This document shows, one piece after another, positions 1 to 13,443 of a stretch of 64,000 bases of DNA (the first letter of the stretch is position 1; every line of letters begins with the position of its first letter). The DNA comes from Isoetes taiwanensis. Taxonomy: Eukaryota; Streptophyta; Lycopodiopsida; Isoetales; Isoetaceae. Below the pieces are notes generated by a model. That model was given only the letters and a program-made list of their open reading frames with translations, made no database searches and was not told the origin of the DNA. Made by a program: the position numbers and the translations under genes. The DNA is taken from assembly GCA_021234155.1 (NCBI GenBank), contig JAJEKV010000016.1:498001-562000 (forward strand). Reading direction: 5' to 3'.

Positions 1-2051
1 AGGGATACTCTTGGTTTTGGTCAGCCAGTAGCAATGCTTTGTGTTTGATGAATATGGGCTAGCTTTTTGCACAGAAATGGGAAGATGATTTTTGTCGGGA
101 AGAGCCAGGACTTGTGGCTTGGAAATACAAAGAAGACAATCCGGAGGATTTCAGACCTCAACGGCGACAACAAGATGATGCGGGTGAATTTGGAAAGGTC
201 AAACAATGGGCAAGAGTCGGGAGATGAATTCTAGGCGGGGATAGGGCCACCACGATCGACTTGCCGGGAATATCCTAGGAATTTCACGGAGAGGTCATAG
301 AAGAGGAAGGTAGGGGGCAGATCGAAGGAGTAGCAGAGAGGACACCATCCAACAACAGGTGGCTTGAATGGAAAAAATCTAGAAGTGCGGCATTAGCACA
401 AGCAAGACCATGAAACACTTGATTTGAGCAAATCCATGGCCCATGGTGGGATAATGACATGGAGGAAAAATGTGCTTATGAGTGTTTTTGCTTGAAATGT
501 TAGAACCGTTGTTAGTCAGCGAAGCATTGGAAGGGGCAGTCGAGCATTGGAGAGCCTAGCCATGCAAGAAGAGATGGCCTGTCACGGATGACACATGCAT
601 GGGATCTAGTGGAATTGCCCAAGGGAAGAAAACCATTGAGAATCAAACATAGTATTTAGTGATGGGTCTGATCCAAAGATATCGTGCGGGCTAGTGGCTC
701 AGGTTTTTACATAACAACAAGGGATAGATTTCGATGAGGCGTTCTCCCGATGCGGGCGACTCTGAAATGAGCTTGATTATTATTTGCGGCCACCGAGAAA
801 ATGCGGAAATACATCAAGGCGGATGTAGAAGCGGCGTTTTGAATGGACTCATGGATGAAAGAAATCTACATGAAGCGGCGGAAAGGATTCAATCAAGAAA
901 CCGGTATGTAAATTGAATAGGGAAGCATTATACGGTGCGAGAGCAAAGTCCAAGAGCACGTGGTACAATAGAATAGGTCGGTTTCTCAAAAATCTTGGTT
1001 TCTCAGAAGATGCATAGAGTGGAATGTCTAGTCAAATTGGAATGGGCAAAATATCCTCATGGTTATAGTGTATGTAAGCGACCTCATAATTATAAGCAAG
1101 GGTGTGGAGGAATTGATTCCACTAAGCAAGCTTTAGGGTTGAATTAGGGATGACGATTTAGGGGAGATGAGCATTTGGAATTTGCAAGTTCCTAAGAGAT
1201 AGAGCGGCCAAGGACATTGGTAATTCACTAAGAAGCGGTGATTAAGAAATTATGCGAGAAGGTTTGGAATGAGAATGCATGACAAAAGAAAGAAACTCCA
1301 TTAGCTCTAACCTTGAGGTTAAAGCAAGACATGGAACCTCAAAATAGGAAGGAGCGGCTTGAGATGGAGAAAATCAGGTTGGATGCTTAATGCACATCAT
1401 AGGTAAGCATCGGGCGACATGCCTTAAGCGATTGGTCTTTGTCGGCGGGTTCATGCAAAATCCGAGGGTTACAGCATTAGGCGATAAAGGTGGCGCCGAT
1501 ACGCGTAGGCCTCAAATATGGTCCCGGACTCGTTATCCGGCCGGTGGCTGAACTTTTAACTGTTTGATGCTGGATGAGGGCAACAAGATAGAAAGATCCC
1601 TCTGAGGTTTTCTATCATGCTTCATGGGGGCGTACATTAACTTGGATAAATTCTAAGAAAACCACCAGTGGCTCTTTCTTCTATGAAAATTTGAATATGT
1701 AGCTACATCTGGCGTGGTAAGGAAACAATTTGGCTAAAGGCGAGTTTCTAGGCGAAATGGTATGATCAAGCATGGCCAACCATTGTATACAATGATGACA
1801 AGAGCGGCATTGCCCATACAAAGGGCTTGAATCCATCCGCGAGGAGGTCTGGCATATATCCATTCATCACCCGCGTTACCGGAAAAGATTTGGCCGGATG
1901 GATCTATCAAGAATGGAATATATCTCCAAGCGGACCAGCAGCACCTTGAGACTTGCTCACTAAGCCTCTGTGTGCGAGAGAGAGAGGTTTAAAGATACCT
2001 GAGGATACTCTTGGTTTGGCATCCTCATTACTCTCTGTGAGAATGGGGGTG
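1..2051 (+). pseudogene. Decayed Ty1/Copia pol, 3' half
   Basis: No intact frame remains. Recognisable Copia pieces occur in order on the plus strand. A VGRFMQNPR-like stretch near 1430-1480 corresponds to the sequence before the RNase H domain. Around 1770-1870, a PTIVYNDDKSGIAHTKGLN-like stretch matches the RNase H region that reads D-N-x-S-A-I-A in intact elements. Near 1945-2050 an LTKPL-like stretch is followed by the usual Copia C-terminus and a G-rich polypurine tract just before the LTR. Stops and frameshifts are frequent, so this is an old copy. The 5' half lies outside the window or is lost. Confidence 0.7.
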
Positions 2052-2486
2052 TGTTAGAATGCAATTTAGAAACCCTAATTATAAAAGATTACGCTTATTA
2101 AAGCCGAGGCGTTTGGAGAATACATTTATGCCATTAATGGCTTATTGGCAAGCTATTTTTTTGGATGTATATATGAGGAAAGGGTCGATGTGTTGAGCCC
2201 ATAGATTCTTACAATTGCCCTAGATTCTTGGAGCCGGTTCTTGTTTAGGTTATTTGCACAGAAACTTCTGTTTGTGAGATAGTTAGTGCCTAAATCAAGG
2301 TGTTTTTATGAGAATATATTGACAAAATCTCACCTGCTGGCGGCATAGGCAATCCCAATCGGCTTAGGCGGGAAGTTCAGATTATATGGCCTTCCATAAA
2401 TCACGAGATCTATTAGATCTTGAGCGAATATGATGTATCTTGCCCAGCTTTGTTGGGAAATAATATTTAGCGGCCAGTGTTCTTAC
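2052..2486 (+). repeat. Copia LTR adjoining the decayed pol
   Basis: It begins TGTTAGAATG immediately after the G-rich polypurine tract at the Copia pol end, the usual 3' LTR position. A possible end is the TTACA at about 2482-2486. The following TGGTCTCGTTGAGG weakly resembles an initiator-tRNA primer-binding site, which could mean an LTR shared by two internal regions. The second LTR copy is not in the window, so the right edge is uncertain. Confidence 0.45.
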
Positions 2487-3154
2487 ATTGGTCTCGTTGA
2501 GGCCCCAAGCAGGCTAGCTCTATTGATGAGACAGCGAGGAGGCAACACGAGCAATTTGGTAGGAATGAGAGAAAAAAACACGCCTATTTTTGGATCTATA
2601 GCTCATATTGGGTGATTGTGGCCAAGCATCTCCAATTATAGGCCTAGAAGAATTCCACGGCAAGAGAGCGAGCCATTTGGGCTGATTTTTGGTAAAAATC
2701 TTGCAAAGTTTTCAGCAGGGCTTTGTTTGGATACTTGAGTCTAAAAAGCGGGGAGGCGAACCAAAGCCACATCTATTACAGCGCCCGGATGATTTTTGGG
2801 GCCGGTTAAACTATGTTCTCCTATGGCCTCTCACGGGCCAGGGCACAGTGAAGGGGAAATATGAGTATTCGGGAAAAAAAGGCAGCCAGGAAAAACATTC
2901 CAATATACGTAGATAATTCCATTTTTTTTTTCCTAATAATCTTATATTTAGTTAGATACAGAAGGATAATACTAAAGCCGTTTTAGGATAGTCCGTGCGC
3001 ATTTTGTGCCGTTGATTTTTTTTCGTCTTTTTGGAGACGTTGATTTCTTTGTGTATTATGGAGATGCAGTTACTATCATGGCAGTGAGAGATCACGAGTA
3101 TCATGGCGTGGTGATTTTGTCAGATTCTCTTATAAGCTTGTCATCTTGGATATA
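2487..3154. other. Unassigned spacer between Copia copies
   Basis: No conserved frame was recognised. It may be the decayed 5' internal part of a second element following the LTR, but nothing in it identifies a family. Confidence 0.3.
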
Positions 3155-3159
3155 GGTTG

Positions 3160-3514
3160 TGTAGAGATTTATGACAGCACACACCATTGAAGTGGAAGAT
3201 AATATGTGATGATGTGGCATGTGAGTTGGAGAGAGGACTCGAAAAGGGGAAAAAAAGGAAAAGGAGAGGGACCCGCGTGGGGGTGAGGAGGAACCGCGAG
3301 GTCAGGATTGGAGGATTGGTAGAGGTCGGATGCGATGGAATGCGCACACTTTGGCACTGGAGTTAAGAATTTGAATGGAGCGATCCCCGGAGGACCTCGC
3401 GGGATTGGACCATCGATCTTCCTACAGTTAGAGAACATGGGGAGACTTGGGGATGCATGTAATTCACGAAATTTGTGCATGATATTCTTTGAGGCAAATC
3501 CTAGAATCTTCTGA
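3160..3514 (+). repeat. 5' LTR of the Copia element
   Basis: It starts TGTAGAGATTTATGACAGC and shares with 10152-10503 the CACACACCATTGAAGTGGAAG block, the GGAAAAGGA block, the CGGGATTGGACCATC block and the terminal GGCAAATCCTAGAATCTT. It ends directly against a primer-binding site, which identifies it as the 5' copy. Confidence 0.8.
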
Positions 3515-3527
3515 TGGTACTCGAGCC
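3515..3527 (+). other. Primer-binding site (initiator tRNA-Met type)
   Basis: TGGTACTCGAGCC directly follows the 5' LTR. It is a mutated form of the TGGTATCAGAGCC site complementary to plant initiator tRNA-Met, used to prime minus-strand synthesis. Confidence 0.65.
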
Positions 3528-5675
3528 ACACTTCACATGGTAAGGTATCTTTGCCTTTGACTATCTTTGAAGCTATGAAGAAGTGGATTATGAAAAGGAA
3601 ACTTCAAGTAAATTGCTGGAGGAATTCCATTGAAACTTTCATGTGGTTGGTGCTTTTAGCGCACAAGTTGTGAGGAAAAATGTTTTAACCATAGATTGCA
3701 GGTGAGGTCTCAGTGGTTTGCTTACAAAACACATTTAAAAGTGTTTAAAGCGGGCACAAAACATGAGATGAAGTACAGATGGGAAATGGAGGCGATTCAA
3801 GAGATTCATGGACGAGGAGACTTGGAATTGAAAGTGGAGGAAAGAACACATCCTCGATTATTTCGAGGATGCTCTCTATGCAGGGTATATTTATTTCAAT
3901 TTGATTTAGGTTGCCCGATCTAGTAGGCCATTTGGGTATGATCTATTTTTTTCCATAAAAGAGCGATTTACAAGTTTATTAAAGATGGTGTTAAGATATT
4001 TGATGCTCAAAGGAATGGAAATACATTTTGAATTGAACCTAGATGTCATTAATAAAGTTTTACGCGCTGCGGGATGATATACATGTACTTGGCATGCGCA
4101 GCGGCACATGTGAATTACAATAGCATTAGATAGCCAAAAACATAGATTCTTCGGATGGATTGAACTTTGATGATGAAGAGCATGGCGTGTGTGAATCTTG
4201 CATCATGGGAAACAAAGCGAGGCTACCCGCACTAGAAATAAAGGTAGACGTCGCGGATATTTCTTTGGCCTTGAGTACATTGAGATGTATGTGGACCAAT
4301 GAAATGCGAGGTCTGACCTTGGTGCAAAATATTATTTTGCCACATTTATTTAATGTGATTCGATAGGCGCACCAAGTGCTACCACTATCTATGATCCAAG
4401 GTCCAATTATTTGATGCTTTAAGCTTTATATTGCAAGAAGTAGAAAGAGAGACATCATCTCGCTAAAATATGCAGAATGCGACCTTGAAGGTGAGTCTGG
4501 TCAGGGAGAATTTAAGGAGTACTTAGAATGCATGGAATTAGAAACCCGATGCAGCATGGTTATACTCTCGGCAAAATAGATTGTAGCGAGAGCATACGAA
4601 ATGGCACCATTATGGATCTGCGCATTTGGGTGCATGTTAAAAGCATCTTTGTGCGAATTACTTGTGGGGGTGGTGATTTGCTTGCTGTAGTAAAAGCGAG
4701 GTTGCGCTAAGCCACGAGGGCGTTCTGAAGAAGTTTGGAGCCGGGGCCTTGGAGACAATGCAATGCGGCGTCACGAGGTTTTTGGATGCTTAGTATATGC
4801 TGGTACGGAGGAGGAAAAAGAAGAAAGCTAGATGGCCAGGAGCATTTGCCTTTCGAAGTAGGGTATGTGAAGAATCGAGCAGGGTATAGATTGTATGACT
4901 TCGGCAAGTCGCCAAAGTGCATATTAGCGAGGGGATATAGTGTTTGTGAAAGGAATGTATACAAAGATAGGAAAATCTTAATGAAGCAAGGAAGATGGAT
5001 ACGGAGAATATTGAGGAGGTGGATATAGGGAAGGAAGAAGAGAACATTGTGGGCGGCCCGGTAAGTAACCATAGATGATGATTAGGATGATGAGCGGATG
5101 AAGTGCATGAGGTCATAAAGGCCCAGAGAATTACTGCCTGCCGGAAGTAGAGCATGAGGGAGGTGCATGGAAGCTACAGTGGCGAGTGCACGGAAGATGC
5201 TTATGAAGGTGAGGAGGCACATGAAGAGGGAGGAGTGGGAAAGGTATGGGCCAGTGAGAGGGGGAGATACACTGCGCCCTTGAAGAGGTAGGTCGCCTAA
5301 AAGAGTGGAGAACTTCCCTTTGATCGCGGCCTCTAGCAGGTGGAAGCGAAAGAGTGCCCAAACCAAAATTTGATATCATGTGTGGTAGAACCCAAAGCGG
5401 TTGAAGCAGGACCATGATGGGGCAGGATGCTTCCTAAATGGATGATAGAGGCTATGCAAAATGAGCTGAAATGGATTTGGGGATACACAAGACCTATGAA
5501 GAGCTAGTACTGCCTCGGCCAAAGGGTAAAAATGTAGTAGGCTGACAAATGGCTTTTAAAATAAAAGCAGAAATGCTGATGGCTCAATCGAAGATACAAG
5601 GCTAAACGAGTGGCAAAAGGTTATACTTCGGGGAGGAAGATTAGCCAGATTACAAAGACACTTTCTCACCTATAG
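3528..5675 (+). pseudogene. Copia polyprotein remnant, left part
   Basis: Broken reading frames. Near 4180-4230 a HGVCESCIMGNKARLP stretch is the Copia GAG pre-integrase/zinc motif region. Near 5455-5660 the order AMQNELKW, a KWLLK-like stretch, RYKAKRVAKGYT and TLSHL matches the start of the Copia reverse transcriptase (normally AMQ-E, G-CKWVFK, KARLVAKGY and TFSPV). The frame is then interrupted by the nested LINE and resumes at 8815. Many stops rule out a functional product. Confidence 0.75.
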
Positions 5676-8600
5676 TCAAAATAATAATAATAATAATAAT
5701 AATAATTTATTATCATGCCCTTAAGGACCTTGAGTCATGGAGCAACTAACTACATCCATTGTTTCAATTTGTCAACAAGTCTGATGAGAATCGACATCTT
5801 TTAAGAAAGCACACAATATTCTAGGATCTAACGACAAAGTAAATGAAAATCTGGATATGCAATGTTATTGTCTCTCTCTGAATATCTTCATAAGAAAACT
5901 TAGCGCAATGTATAAAAGCGTGATCCTCGGTTTCTACACTCTCGGCCAGCATAATACTTGCCAAACTCTTTTTGGCTGTAGCGGTATTAAGGCATACTCC
6001 CACTGTTTCTATCCCTAGAGAGAATGTGATCACATCCTTTGTACCTAGCAATAATGTATCTCATATGCACGGACATAGGTGCATTTAGATAGTTACAGTG
6101 CGCATATACCAACATAGGATTTACTTCTGTGATAGAATGTCATCCTAGTGCCCTTATCTGCCCAAATCTTTCCGACTACACGATCTGTATCATCTCCAGA
6201 ACCCCTAATTAGGTGGGTAAAATTGCATCACAGAAAACCCCGGCTCTTAACCCATTCAAATTACATTGTGATACGGTGAGTACCCGAGATGTTCCATTGC
6301 CATTTTGACGGCCCTATTATCATCCATCTTCCTTAGTCTATTCACAAAATTACTTGATCCCGGACATATAAACCCCGACTTCGGAGACCTTGAGACCGGT
6401 TTGACCCGATGTATAGCATAAGGAATTTGCTTTACGACTCCTAGCTCTTCTTGAATGAATATCTTCAACGCTTGTTTCCACCTACAACGGTTTCTAGAGA
6501 TGGAAGCCCCCATATGGAACAAGTACAATACCACCCGTCACGTACTAAGGTCTTAAACAACATCTTTTTAGCCCCCAACTATCCAATGACATTTTATGGC
6601 ATCTAGAAAAAAAAGAGCATCTGAGCTGATTTTCCCCTCTGATTCGTTTCGACACATGTTTTTCCATTTGTAATTAGAGCATACCTCAAGACCAAATACT
6701 TGTAGCGGTCCCGCAGTTTAAGTTCTTCCCCTGGTGCCTTAAGCATTGGCCTCTTAGTAGTACCAAATACCATTATTTTAGACTTTGACAAATTCACCTT
6801 CATCTTCGTTGACTACAAATGCCGAGAATCTCGAATGTTTACGGAGCCCTTACGGGGACACCGGACAATAACACAACATCATCTAGCGTCACGGCCAAAG
6901 GCTGAATCTACAAAATCACCTAGTTTGGAGCCTACATGCCCGTTGGCCTTTTGAGCCATTCTTCCAGACTATTCTATGTATAAACCAAACTTCGGGGGAC
7001 TTTGGGAGCATTTACTGACGGACTCCAGGTCCAATGCTCCCCGATCTCGGTAGGCATCTCGGGTGACAACTTGGCGGGACTTCTTCATAAAGGCGTGCTA
7101 CTAGCGCTCTCAAAGCAAATGGAGCTCCCAATCTCTCATCCTAGCACCCAAACCTTTACCGAGAGGCGAGTGTCAAGTAATGCCTTGAAGTCAATAAAAC
7201 TAGAAATGAGCCTTCCTAGGCCCCTTTGCGCTCGATCATCACTCTCAATGTAGCGAGGATGATCCAGCGTGCTATGATTCTTTCCTAAAACCTGCTTGAG
7301 AATGTGCCCTTTTCCATTTTCATGGTAAAATCTTGATCTTATGCTCCAACAACATGCCTCCTAAAAGCTTTTGAAAAACACTCCCAATCATTATAGTTCT
7401 ATAGTTCTTAGCCTCCTTTTCTTTGGGCTTATGAATGGGAACCACCTTACATTACATACGGGCTTTTTGGTAAACCTTCTTTGGGGCTGGCTTTATTGAT
7501 AGTGCAATGAGTTTGTTAGTATATCATCTCCACGCCCACTTAATGAGCTCAGTAGGGGGTATACACGAGAAAAATCCAGCAGCCTTACCATTATGCATTC
7601 TCTTGAGTTGCCTATACACATCCTCTTTGACAAAAATGTCCTCTTTAACCTGCGACATCCATACTAAGTGCATCATTACAAAAGTAATAACTCTTTTACG
7701 GTTGGACGAGGTGGAGTTATGTCTAGGCTAGCGTACTATCGGCCTCCTTAATAGTTTAGTCAAAATAATTTTGGTTTGTTTCTTGAAAAAGATCCCAGAG
7801 TTCGGTTGCCTTTTAGCATAATATTTTCTCTTTTTCATTACGATCAGCAACATACCATCTGGGTTTCACCTTGCATCCTTTGGGAATCACGATTTCTTGC
7901 CTCTTTACATTCTAAATCCCACCCGGCTATTGCCACGGTAAACCATTAGAGCCTCTTCTTAGTATACTTAAAAGCTGCTACTTGCATTTGCCTTCAATAT
8001 GTTTTGCTAGCGTGTCAGAATCTCCTTCACCTTCCCTTACAGTTTGTTCAAGCGATGTAGCATGTAAGTTTGATACGAGGCATTTCTTTTTATTATAGTC
8101 TAGTTTGGAAAACCCCGGTATAAACACATCTAGTTGAAATCCTTTACATATTTCCATATCATTTCGAACAAAAGGCATGCATGATCCAGTTACTTGATTT
8201 CCAAAATTCTAAAGCTCTTAACCATAGAATGGAGTTCGAGGCTAGCAAGTAATCCAGCGATTACTATGTCCAGTGGGGAGTAAAGCATGTGGACTGCGTT
8301 TAGTCTTTAAACTTTACTAATACCATTCAAGATTTTTCATTCCACAAATGGTAGCAAATTCAAGCAAGAAATCACCCATCACGGATTTTAATCTTATCAT
8401 TTGATCTCGATGAAGTTTGGATCTTCTAAGCTCAAGAAGAAGCTTGTCTCACAGTTACGCATGTTGGTAGGAGATTGCTTGCATCCTTTGGTTCGTGCAT
8501 TAAAGTCTCCAACAAGTAAAATGTCTCTGTTTTTCTATATTCCTAGAGTACATTTTTCATTAAGATCATGCAATGGCTTTTCCTTATCCATCCCTTTTAG

Positions 8601-8814
8601 CGTATACAATTTCATATTTAGTGGCGCAAAAGTAGCACATCTAATGGCTACATAAGCTAGCTTACCACCACATTCAATTACGAGCCAAATGAATTGGATT
8701 TACAAAGAATGCTTTGACATAATTGTCACATTATACTTGATTTCATTACGAATATATCTTGCTAATCCTCCATTCCCTCACGCCGAAAACCCCGGATTCC
8801 TTCACATTCAAAAT
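5676..8814 (-). mobile_element. LINE retrotransposon nested in Copia
   Basis: The element proper is 5683-8807 on the minus strand, flanked by the 7-bp target duplication TCAAAAT (5676-5682 and 8808-8814). Its 3' end carries an (ATT)n tail, seen as (TAA)n on the plus strand at 5682-5707. On the minus strand, an endonuclease motif reading ILLVGDFNAR lies near 8510-8440. A reverse-transcriptase palm/thumb piece reading MKVNLSKSKIMVF then YKYL lies at about 6803-6690. The order endonuclease then RT is that of a non-LTR element. Both domains are broken by stops. The flanking Copia reverse transcriptase continues on either side, confirming nesting. Confidence 0.8.
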
Positions 8815-10151
8815 TTGAGTCGGCTTAGTTTAAGGGCCTTAATGGCATTAGCGGTCGCGAGAATGACATGGGGAAATACATCATATGGATGTAAAAGCGG
8901 CATTTTAAATGGAGATCTTGAGAAAAATTTATATGGAGCAACCTCAGGGCATGTGCAGGGATAACATGGTATCTGCGAGGCTAAAGAAGCCGGTCTAGCA
9001 AACTACGCCAAGCGTCACAGGCAATGAGCATATATGTATGAATCGGTTTTTAATTTCTATTGGATTTAGGAAATTAAAAAGCGAAGGTAGTGACTTGTGT
9101 ATGTGGAAAGAAGGAAATGAATGCTTGATGCGGCACTTTATGTTACGATGATTGAATTCATGGCGGTGACAAAACCTTCCTAGAAAGATGCAAGGCGTTC
9201 TTTGAAAAGCGTTTTTCAAATGTGTCGGGATCACCGGTGACATCAAAAATTATTGGGTAGATCGGAAAAGAAATAGGAAAAGGGAGCTATATTTAACTCA
9301 GAAGCGAACATCGAGAGGAAAGCTTTGACACGATTTAAGATTGATTTGATTGCAATCAACTTCAGCGCCTCTTGCACGGGGTGTGAGGATCCCGTGGCCG
9401 AGAATGAGTCCCAAGAATGACTTTGAAAGCCGAGATAAAACTAGAGTAGGTACATGGCATTGATAGGCACGACATTACACATTGCAAACAATACAAAACC
9501 CGGACATCTCTATGCAATTAACACCTTTCGGCCCGATTTTAACAATGATCGGGGAAAGAACATTGGATAGGTACGCTAAAGGGGTTGAGATATCACGAAG
9601 GTACATTGAATCATGGGATTTGTTTGCTCAAAACAAAGGCTAGAAGCCCGATAAGTTAGCGGATCTTGATTGGTAGTGACACGGATGATAGAAAGTCCAC
9701 ATGAGGATATATTTGCAAGCTTCGGTGACCGCGGCTACTTATATTGTGGGGTGCAAAAGCAAGAATGTGTAGTAAAATCAGTCTTGGCCGGTATGCTTGA
9801 GTTTCTCTGGCTGACATCTGAGGAAATTATGTGAGTACTTGAGAATGCTCCGCGAGAACTTGGTAATACCGCGTGCAATTATGCCCGCATACTTGTATTG
9901 CTTGACAACAAAAGTGGAGTAGCAATGAGTAGAAATCCAACATGCCATTCTAGGACGAAGCATTGAAATTCATCATCACTTTGTAAACCGGGATGAAAAA
10001 GAGTAGAAGAGGAGAAATTGATGTTCTCTACATTTCCACAAAGGCACAACAAGCAGATATGCTTACTAAGGTCTTAACAGAACCAAAACTTGTGTGTCGC
10101 CAGTATATGTGAGGGTGGTGTTGTTCTTGAGTGTACAGGCTGAGGGGGAGC
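8815..10151 (+). pseudogene. Copia polyprotein remnant, right part
   Basis: This resumes the Copia reverse transcriptase after the LINE. Near 8840-8960 it reads ALMALAVAR, then a QMDVKSAFLNGDL-like stretch in mutated form (GCKSGILNGDLEKNLY). Near 9880-10110 the RNase H C-terminus is recognisable, ending in IEIHHHFV, VLYISTKAQQADMLTK and a polypurine tract (GGCTGAGGGGGAGC) that abuts the 3' LTR. Multiple stops and frameshifts. Confidence 0.75.
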
Positions 10152-10503
10152 TGTAGGAACATGACAGCCTGCACACACCATTGAAGTGGAAGATATGTGA
10201 TGATGTGGCATGTAAGTTGGAGAGAGAGGACTCCGAAAAGGGAAAAAAAAAAGGAAAAGGAGGGATCACGTAGGGTGAGAGGAGACACAGGTCAGATTGG
10301 AGGATTGAGCCGAGGAGATCGGATTCTGATGGAGATCGCCTGCCTGGCCTGCCGAATTAGGCTGAATTGAACAGTCTGGAGGACTGCGGGATTGGACCAT
10401 CCCAGTCTTCACACGGATTGGGCTGTCGGGGGAGACTCGGGGATGCATGTAATTGCTGGAATTGTTCTGCTGATGTTGCTGAGGCAAATCCTAGAATCTT
10501 ACA
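10152..10503 (+). repeat. 3' LTR of the Copia element
   Basis: It starts TGTAGGAACATGACAGCC just after the polypurine tract and ends AATCTTACA before the GGTTG target duplication. It is homologous to 3160-3514. Confidence 0.85.
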
Positions 10504-10508
10504 GGTTG

Positions 10509-13443
10509 TAGATATATTTTGAGTGTTCTTATCCTCCAACGCATTTGGGTGAGCGAACCAGTGCTGCCGGAATTTTGTGACGGTTTGGATGAGCGACAAT
10601 GTTAATTTACCTTTCATCGTTTGTGCTTTTTTTTTTAAGTTTCTACTTTGATCTGATTGATGTGTGAGCACTGTGATGGAGGGTCTGGGGAGTTGTAGTA
10701 GAGCTTTTTACGTTGCTTGTTTATAAGCTTGAGATCTCTTATTTCATGCTGGACCTTAACACATATCCAGAACAACCAGTGGAGATGAAAGACTTTGCAC
10801 TGCACATCGAAAAAATCGTCAGCTTAATGGTTTTGTTTTTCGACCCATTTCATGATCGATTCCCTGCAAAACGACTCATGGCATGCATAAAACCTTGATT
10901 TCGGGTTTGCATATGGGCTGTGGTAAGCAAAGTTTATGCACTTCTTTAAACGTTCGGAGTTTTGACGGCCTCATGGCATGCACCAAACTTTAGTTTCAGA
11001 TCTGCATATCCAGTAAATGGGTGTGACAAACATTGTTTATGCATTTCTTTAAAGCTCGGATTTAATCTTCTTAATTTGGCCTTCCCTATTGTTCGTTTCA
11101 TTGCAAGCGACCTATTTCTGTATCAGGTAAAGTGACTGGTCTGTTATTGCTGAAAGAGGCCTTTAGGAAGTCATCTGCAAAACTTATGCCTCTGATTTTT
11201 AGTCACTATGTATTAGAATGTACCATTGCATATCAATCTAGATGCCCTTACACAGGAAGGTGGAGCACATTCTTGTGCAGGCTGCTGCAGCTAATAAGGT
11301 TTTGAAGTTTGCTTGAATGGTAGCCCATGATAAAAGATTTCCAACTAATTTTTTAAACTTGCATCAGTTTCAGATGACCTAAATGGACTACAGCCTGAGC
11401 TTCTATGACATGAAATGCATAATTTTAGCGTTTTACATTGAACTTCTTACATTGAACGTCACATGGAAGTCCTTGGATGAACTAATCATGGCTGTAATTT
11501 GCTTCAGAATGGTTAGAATGGTGATGCTACAAGCAAACTTCTAGAAATGAGGCTTTTGCAATCCGAGGGTTCACAATCCAAGGAGCATTGTTTGTAAGTC
11601 CAACTTTGGTAAGTTTATTTCTACATCTTCTTTCTATGTTCACCTTTAGGAAAGCTAAAATTTGCCATGATGACATGTTAAGTATCAGCGAATACTAACT
11701 TAACAAAGCAGGATCTTTGCTGCTTAGATAAAGACGCTTCTGAAAATGAATCTGGAGTATCAGTAGTTAATCTTCATGTCTTCGCATAGTTAACAGATTA
11801 TGAAGCCAATTCAAAGTGGGCCAAGGAATTTGTGCAGTTGTTATAGAGGATTTTGTACTAGCACATTTCTTGAGGCACAAGATAGTAGACTGTGTACCGC
11901 ATCCAACAATATTGGGTGGTATTTTTCCAACAAAATCTGGGGTCTTTCTGGCGGTGCTGCATCTCTGTTTGGCATGTTTACATGGACGAGCTATGGGCAG
12001 AAGATCTCGGAACATACCCTGTAGGAAAAAGAAAACCTGAATAGTTTGTATGTTGTCATTGGGGCATCTCAGTGATCTACACCATTAAACCACTACTTTG
12101 AAAACTTGGGAGAATGTTGAGATCTTGCATAATCTGAAGACCTAAGTCGTTTCCCACGCTGACTTATTTACAGCTTCTATTTCAGATGAAAGGATGGAAG
12201 AATTGTCAGGGAAGAAAAAGGGGTTAATGGATCTTCTCCAGTGACAATGATTGTATCATTGTTGCATCTTTGAATCTTTGTATGTGGGTCCTTTCTCTCA
12301 TCCAAAATCTGTTCAATAATAGATCGTTTTTGCTCTAGAATTGACTTAATAGCTTTATAGTGGTCTGCCCATTTTACTCTCAAGAAAGAGTCCCTAGCAG
12401 ATTGAATGGCGAAAGTTCTTTGTTCAAAGAAATAATGGCTTGCAATAGGTGAAGGTTGTTTTTTCTAACATGGTGAGAGTAGTTCCATTTTCTTCAAATC
12501 TGCATAATAGGCCAAATTTAACGAGCAATGTTATCATTTCTCTATGCTCAGAAAATACAGACCTGATTACCTTAAAGATACTAAAGTTCCATGTTGGTTT
12601 CTTCTTTTTGCATACTATGAATGAAATTATAGGAGGTAAATCTCTGCATATAAGTCTTTTATCTATGCACATTTGGCAGTGAAAGAGTTACAGGCAAACA
12701 ATGACAACGTCAATAGAGCAGACATTTTACCTCAGGCCATTGTTTTGCTGAGGCTCTGATTTGGGATCAACTTTTATATGCATGTCGAGACAAAGGTGCA
12801 ATAAAATCAAGAATCTGCAGGGTTTCTAGAATGTTCTTTCAAGAGTTTTCGCATGATTCAAGGTCCATGACCTAAAGAAAGGTAAGAATTGGAAGCAACT
12901 TCGATTTATAATTTGTTAGTTCTAGCGTCCTTTGTTCGGCTGCAATACCCTTACTTTCTTTGTTTCTCAAGATACTTTAAATTTTTTAGCCGGGTCATAA
13001 CAGGGATGCAGGTTGTGGATGCACCATCAGGAGTGGGCAGATGCTCTGTCACAAATTTTGGATTTTGTTTAAATGATTCTTTGCCTTAGAACTTCTTTTT
13101 TGAGTCTTTTTCTTCATAAGAAATAAGATAAATCTTTTGCAGATTGATTCTTGATTTCCTTTTTCTTAATTAACATAATACAGGTTGAAGACAATTTATT
13201 GAATGCAGTCATTAGCATTAAAACGAAACCAGTTCTACGGTGAGTTATGCTACCTTAGATCTTCTTCTTTATCTTTCTTTCCATAGTATGACATATGATG
13301 ATATGCATGCAGATAGCATTTAGGGAAATGGCAACATTTTTAGAAAATGCTAGCAAACGTTGGATTAGGTTTCACTATACTATATCTTACCAGATCTGCT
13401 ATGCATTTTAGACTGTCTGTTGAATCTGATGTTGATTGGCTGT
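10509..13443. other. AT-rich stretch without a recognised gene
   Basis: Short open frames only. The base composition (T-rich tracts followed by AG, GTAAGT-like steps) resembles intron-rich genic DNA. Near 11800-12020 two overlapping frames read GGIFPTKSGVFLAV or WGLSGGAASLFGMF, which I cannot assign. It could be the remains of a host gene or of a gene fragment carried by a transposon. Confidence 0.3.

Larger units (their letters stand above)
3155..10508 (+). mobile_element. Ty1/Copia retrotransposon with nested LINE
   Basis: The element proper is 3160-10503, flanked by the 5-bp target duplication GGTTG (3155-3159 and 10504-10508). Two related LTRs of about 355 and 352 bp bound it. A degenerate primer-binding site abuts the 5' LTR and a G-rich polypurine tract precedes the 3' LTR. 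The coding part is broken by stops and by a 3.1-kb LINE inserted antisense. With the LINE removed, about 4.2 kb remains, typical of a slightly deleted Copia. The two LTRs differ at many positions, so the insertion is old. Confidence 0.85.

Noticed and set aside
3169-3531. Minus-strand frame of 120 codons in the Copia LTR
   Set aside because: Lies wholly inside the LTR and is not conserved in the second LTR.
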